Positions 6,560 to 8,152 of a stretch of 8,152 nucleotides of DNA are shown piece by piece. Source of the DNA: SIG598 sp045538015 (GTDB lineage Bacteria; Bacillota; Clostridia; Oscillospirales; Acutalibacteraceae); assembly GCA_045538015.1 (NCBI GenBank), contig JAZSQO010000073.1, forward strand, positions 1 through 8,152, in the 5' to 3' direction. Numbering within the stretch: position 1 is the stretch's first letter; every line of letters starts with the position of its first letter. The translations under genes and the position numbers were made by a program. The notes beneath the pieces were generated by a model, which was not told the DNA's origin, made no database searches, and was given only the letters and a program-made list of their open reading frames with translations.

Positions 6560-7882
6560 ATGGGAATTATCAGAACCGCGCTCAACGCCATAGGCGGAAC
6601 CCTTGCCGACTCCTGGCTGGAGGCCATCGAATGCTCTGATATGGGCGACAGCACCGTCTTCTGCCGGGGCACCATGGTGCACTCCGGTGACGGCCGCCAC
6701 GGCAACAAAAAGAAGACCGTGGATACCGTGTCCAACGGCTCCAAGATCCATGTGGGACACAACCAGTTCATGATCCTCGTGGACGGCGGCAAGGTGGTGG
6801 ACTACACCGCCGAGCCGGGCTATTACGAGGTCAGCAACTCCTCCATGCCCTCGCTGTTCAACGGCCAGTTCGGCGATATGTTCAAGGACATCTGGGACCG
6901 CATCAAGTTCGGCGGCACTCCCTCCTCCGCTCAGAAGGTCTACTTCATCAACCTGCAGGAGATAAAGGGCATCAAGTTCGGCACCGCCAACCCGGTCAAC
7001 TATTTTGACTCCTTCTACAACGCCGAGCTCTTTGTGCGCGCCCACGGTACCTACTCCATCAAGATCACCAACCCTCTGCTGTTCTACGCCGAGGCCATTC
7101 CCAAGAACAAGGACAAGGTTGATATTCAGGATATCAACGAGCAGTACTTCAACGAATTCCTCGATTACCTCCAGTCCTCCATGAACCGTATGTCGGCCGA
7201 CGGCATCCGCATTTCCTACCTTGCCTCCAAGAGCCGCGAGCTGTCCGAGTACATGGCTCAGGTCATGGACGAGGAATGGAAGCAGAAGCGCGGCATGGAG
7301 GTCCAGTCGGTGGGTATCGGCAGCATCTCCTACGACGAAGAATCCAAGAAGCTCATCGAAATGCGCAACAAGGGCGCCATGATGGGCGATCCCAATATCC
7401 GCGAGGGCTACATCCAGAGCACCATCGCCGAGGGCATCAACGCCGCCGGAAGCAACACCGCCGGCGCCACCACCGGCTTTGTGGGCATGGGTATGGGCAT
7501 GAACGCGGGCGGCGGCTTCATGGGCGCCGCTCCGGCCAGCAACCAGCAGGCCATGCAGTACAGCCAGCAGGCCTCCGCTCCCACTCCGCCCACCTACGAC
7601 AAGCCCGGCGCCGTAGCTCCCGCCGGCAAGACCGCCAAGCGCTGGACCTGCTCCTGCGGCAAGCAGAGCACCGGAAAGTTCTGCCCCGAGTGCGGTGCCG
7701 CCCGTCCGGTGGCCGTTCCCGCGGCTGAAACATGGGTGTGCTCCTGCGGCAGCCACTGCACCGGAAAGTTCTGCTCCGAGTGCGGTTCTCCCCGCCCCGA
7801 GGCAAAGCCCGTGTGCCCGCAGTGCGGCAAGGAATTTGACCAGATCCCCAAGTTCTGTGACGAGTGCGGTCACAAATTCTGA
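6560..7882 (+). CDS. SPFH-domain protein with three C-terminal zinc-ribbon modules (YdjI-like, 'virion core protein' family)
   Basis: The 440-residue protein starts at ATG 6560 with GGTGA seven bases upstream. Residues about 1-290 match the bacterial SPFH family that includes Bacillus YdjI: GDSTVFCRGTMVHSG, HVGHNQFMILVDGGKVVDYTAEPGYYEV, VYFINLQEIKGIKFGT, then the helical EEWKQKRGMEVQSVGIGSISYDEES stretch. A flexible Gly/Met/Ala/Pro linker (about 292-358, with GMGMGMNAGGG) joins three Cys-rich modules: CSCG..CPEC (C364, 366, 375, 378), CSCG..CSEC (C394, 396, 405, 408) and CPQC..CDEC (C419, 422, 433, 436). No signal peptide or membrane helix is visible. SPFH proteins form oligomeric membrane-associated scaffolds. 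In Bacillus the relative works with YdjG, YdjH and PspA in membrane stress, and a YdjG-like gene follows here by 20 nt. Family call is confident; role is inferred from context. Confidence 0.9.
   Translation: MGIIRTALNAIGGTLADSWLEAIECSDMGDSTVFCRGTMVHSGDGRHGNKKKTVDTVSNGSKIHVGHNQFMILVDGGKVVDYTAEPGYYEVSNSSMPSLFNGQFGDMFKDIWDRIKFGGTPSSAQKVYFINLQEIKGIKFGTANPVNYFDSFYNAELFVRAHGTYSIKITNPLLFYAEAIPKNKDKVDIQDINEQYFNEFLDYLQSSMNRMSADGIRISYLASKSRELSEYMAQVMDEEWKQKRGMEVQSVGIGSISYDEESKKLIEMRNKGAMMGDPNIREGYIQSTIAEGINAAGSNTAGATTGFVGMGMGMNAGGGFMGAAPASNQQAMQYSQQASAPTPPTYDKPGAVAPAGKTAKRWTCSCGKQSTGKFCPECGAARPVAVPAAETWVCSCGSHCTGKFCSECGSPRPEAKPVCPQCGKEFDQIPKFCDECGHKF
7649..7791 (+). repeat. In-gene tandem duplication encoding two near-identical zinc-ribbon modules
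   Basis: Two copies (7649-7701 and 7739-7791) lie exactly 90 bases (30 codons) apart. Each runs from TGCTCCTGCGGC through CACCGGAAAGTTCTGC to GAGTGCGGT with few mismatches. They encode W-x-CSCG...TGKFC-x-ECG-x-x-RP twice. The third module (7815-7879) has a different CxxC...CxxC pattern and is not part of the duplication. The close DNA match suggests a recent duplication or ongoing conversion. Confidence 0.85.
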
Positions 7883-7902
7883 TTAAGTAATGGGGTAAGC
7901 CC

Positions 7903-8152
7903 ATGGATAAAATTGTAAGCTACAAGTGCCCAAGCTGCGGCGGCGGACTTAAATTCACGCCGGGCAAGGGCTTCAAATGCGAATACTGCCTGTCGGTGTT
8001 CAATCAGGAGCAGCTGGACGAGGCCTTCGCTCCTGAGGAAGCCGCCCAGAGCGCCGACACCGCTCCGGAAAGCCAGCCGGCAGAGCAGAGCGCGCCGACG
8101 GTCGACGCAAAGCCGGGCGAAGCGGTGGTGTACAGCTGTCCCAGCTGCGGCG
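7903..8152 (+). CDS. YdjG-like TFIIB-type zinc-ribbon protein, 3' truncated by window
   Basis: ATG 7903 is preceded by GGGG (7892-7895) with a seven-base spacer, 20 nt after the SPFH stop. Only 83 complete codons are visible. Residues 6-30 form a zinc ribbon, YKCPSCGG...FKCEYC (C9, C12, C26, C29). An acidic Ala/Pro/Glu/Gln linker (about 38-73) follows, and a second ribbon begins at the edge (YSCPSCG, C79 and C82). This N-terminal double-ribbon layout resembles Bacillus YdjG, whose family continues into a larger domain and often membrane helices; those would lie beyond this window. Co-directional placement behind a YdjI-like SPFH gene supports the assignment. It could instead be another double-zinc-ribbon protein, since such modules are common. 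Confidence 0.8.
   Translation, partial: MDKIVSYKCPSCGGGLKFTPGKGFKCEYCLSVFNQEQLDEAFAPEEAAQSADTAPESQPAEQSAPTVDAKPGEAVVYSCPSCG

Noticed and set aside
6344..7873. Long minus-strand reading frame (509 codons) opposite the SPFH gene
   Set aside because: The plus strand encodes conserved SPFH and zinc-ribbon motifs. The minus frame is Gly/Ala/His/Val-rich antisense, and its C-terminal end runs through a promoter and a terminator.

Overview
This is an 8.15 kb GC-rich chromosomal window, most likely from a Gram-positive Clostridia/Oscillospirales-type gut bacterium. That placement is inference. It rests on canonical GGAGG-type Shine-Dalgarno sites, AT-rich sigma-A-like promoters, one probable TTG start, a clostridial LysM-G5-M23 wall hydrolase, a luxS gene and a YdjI/YdjG-like pair. 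No phage, IS, CRISPR, tRNA or rRNA features are visible.

Layout, left to right. (1) The 3' two-thirds of rarA/mgsA (+), open at the left edge. (2) A bidirectional terminator hairpin between convergent genes. (3) A membrane-anchored LysM-G5-M23 peptidoglycan endopeptidase (-). Its start is best placed at a TTG preceded by GGAGG, about 100 codons downstream of the first possible start in that frame, and it has its own promoter. (4) A strong terminator ending the next leftward unit. (5) Three minus-strand genes with short gaps (52 and 13 nt): a tail-anchored J-domain/TPR-like protein, a multidomain diguanylate cyclase (PAS-GGDEF-GAF-Cys-rich PAS) and luxS. They look like one transcription unit. 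(6) A divergent intergenic region of about 500 bp with extensive inverted-repeat structure and a plus-strand intrinsic terminator that serves no recognisable gene. It may encode a small structured RNA. (7) A plus-strand unit: an SPFH-domain protein with three C-terminal zinc-ribbon modules, followed by the 5' end of a YdjG-like zinc-ribbon gene cut by the right edge.

Functional reading. The rarA product acts at stalled replication forks. The M23 protein remodels the cell wall. The central operon pairs AI-2/methyl-cycle metabolism (LuxS) with c-di-GMP synthesis and a membrane-associated DnaK co-chaperone. The right-hand pair resembles the Bacillus YdjG/YdjI membrane-stress proteins that work with PspA. 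The least explained parts are the structured divergent intergenic region and the cysteine-rich sensory C-terminus of the diguanylate cyclase. Nothing here can be called a demonstrated new system from sequence alone.
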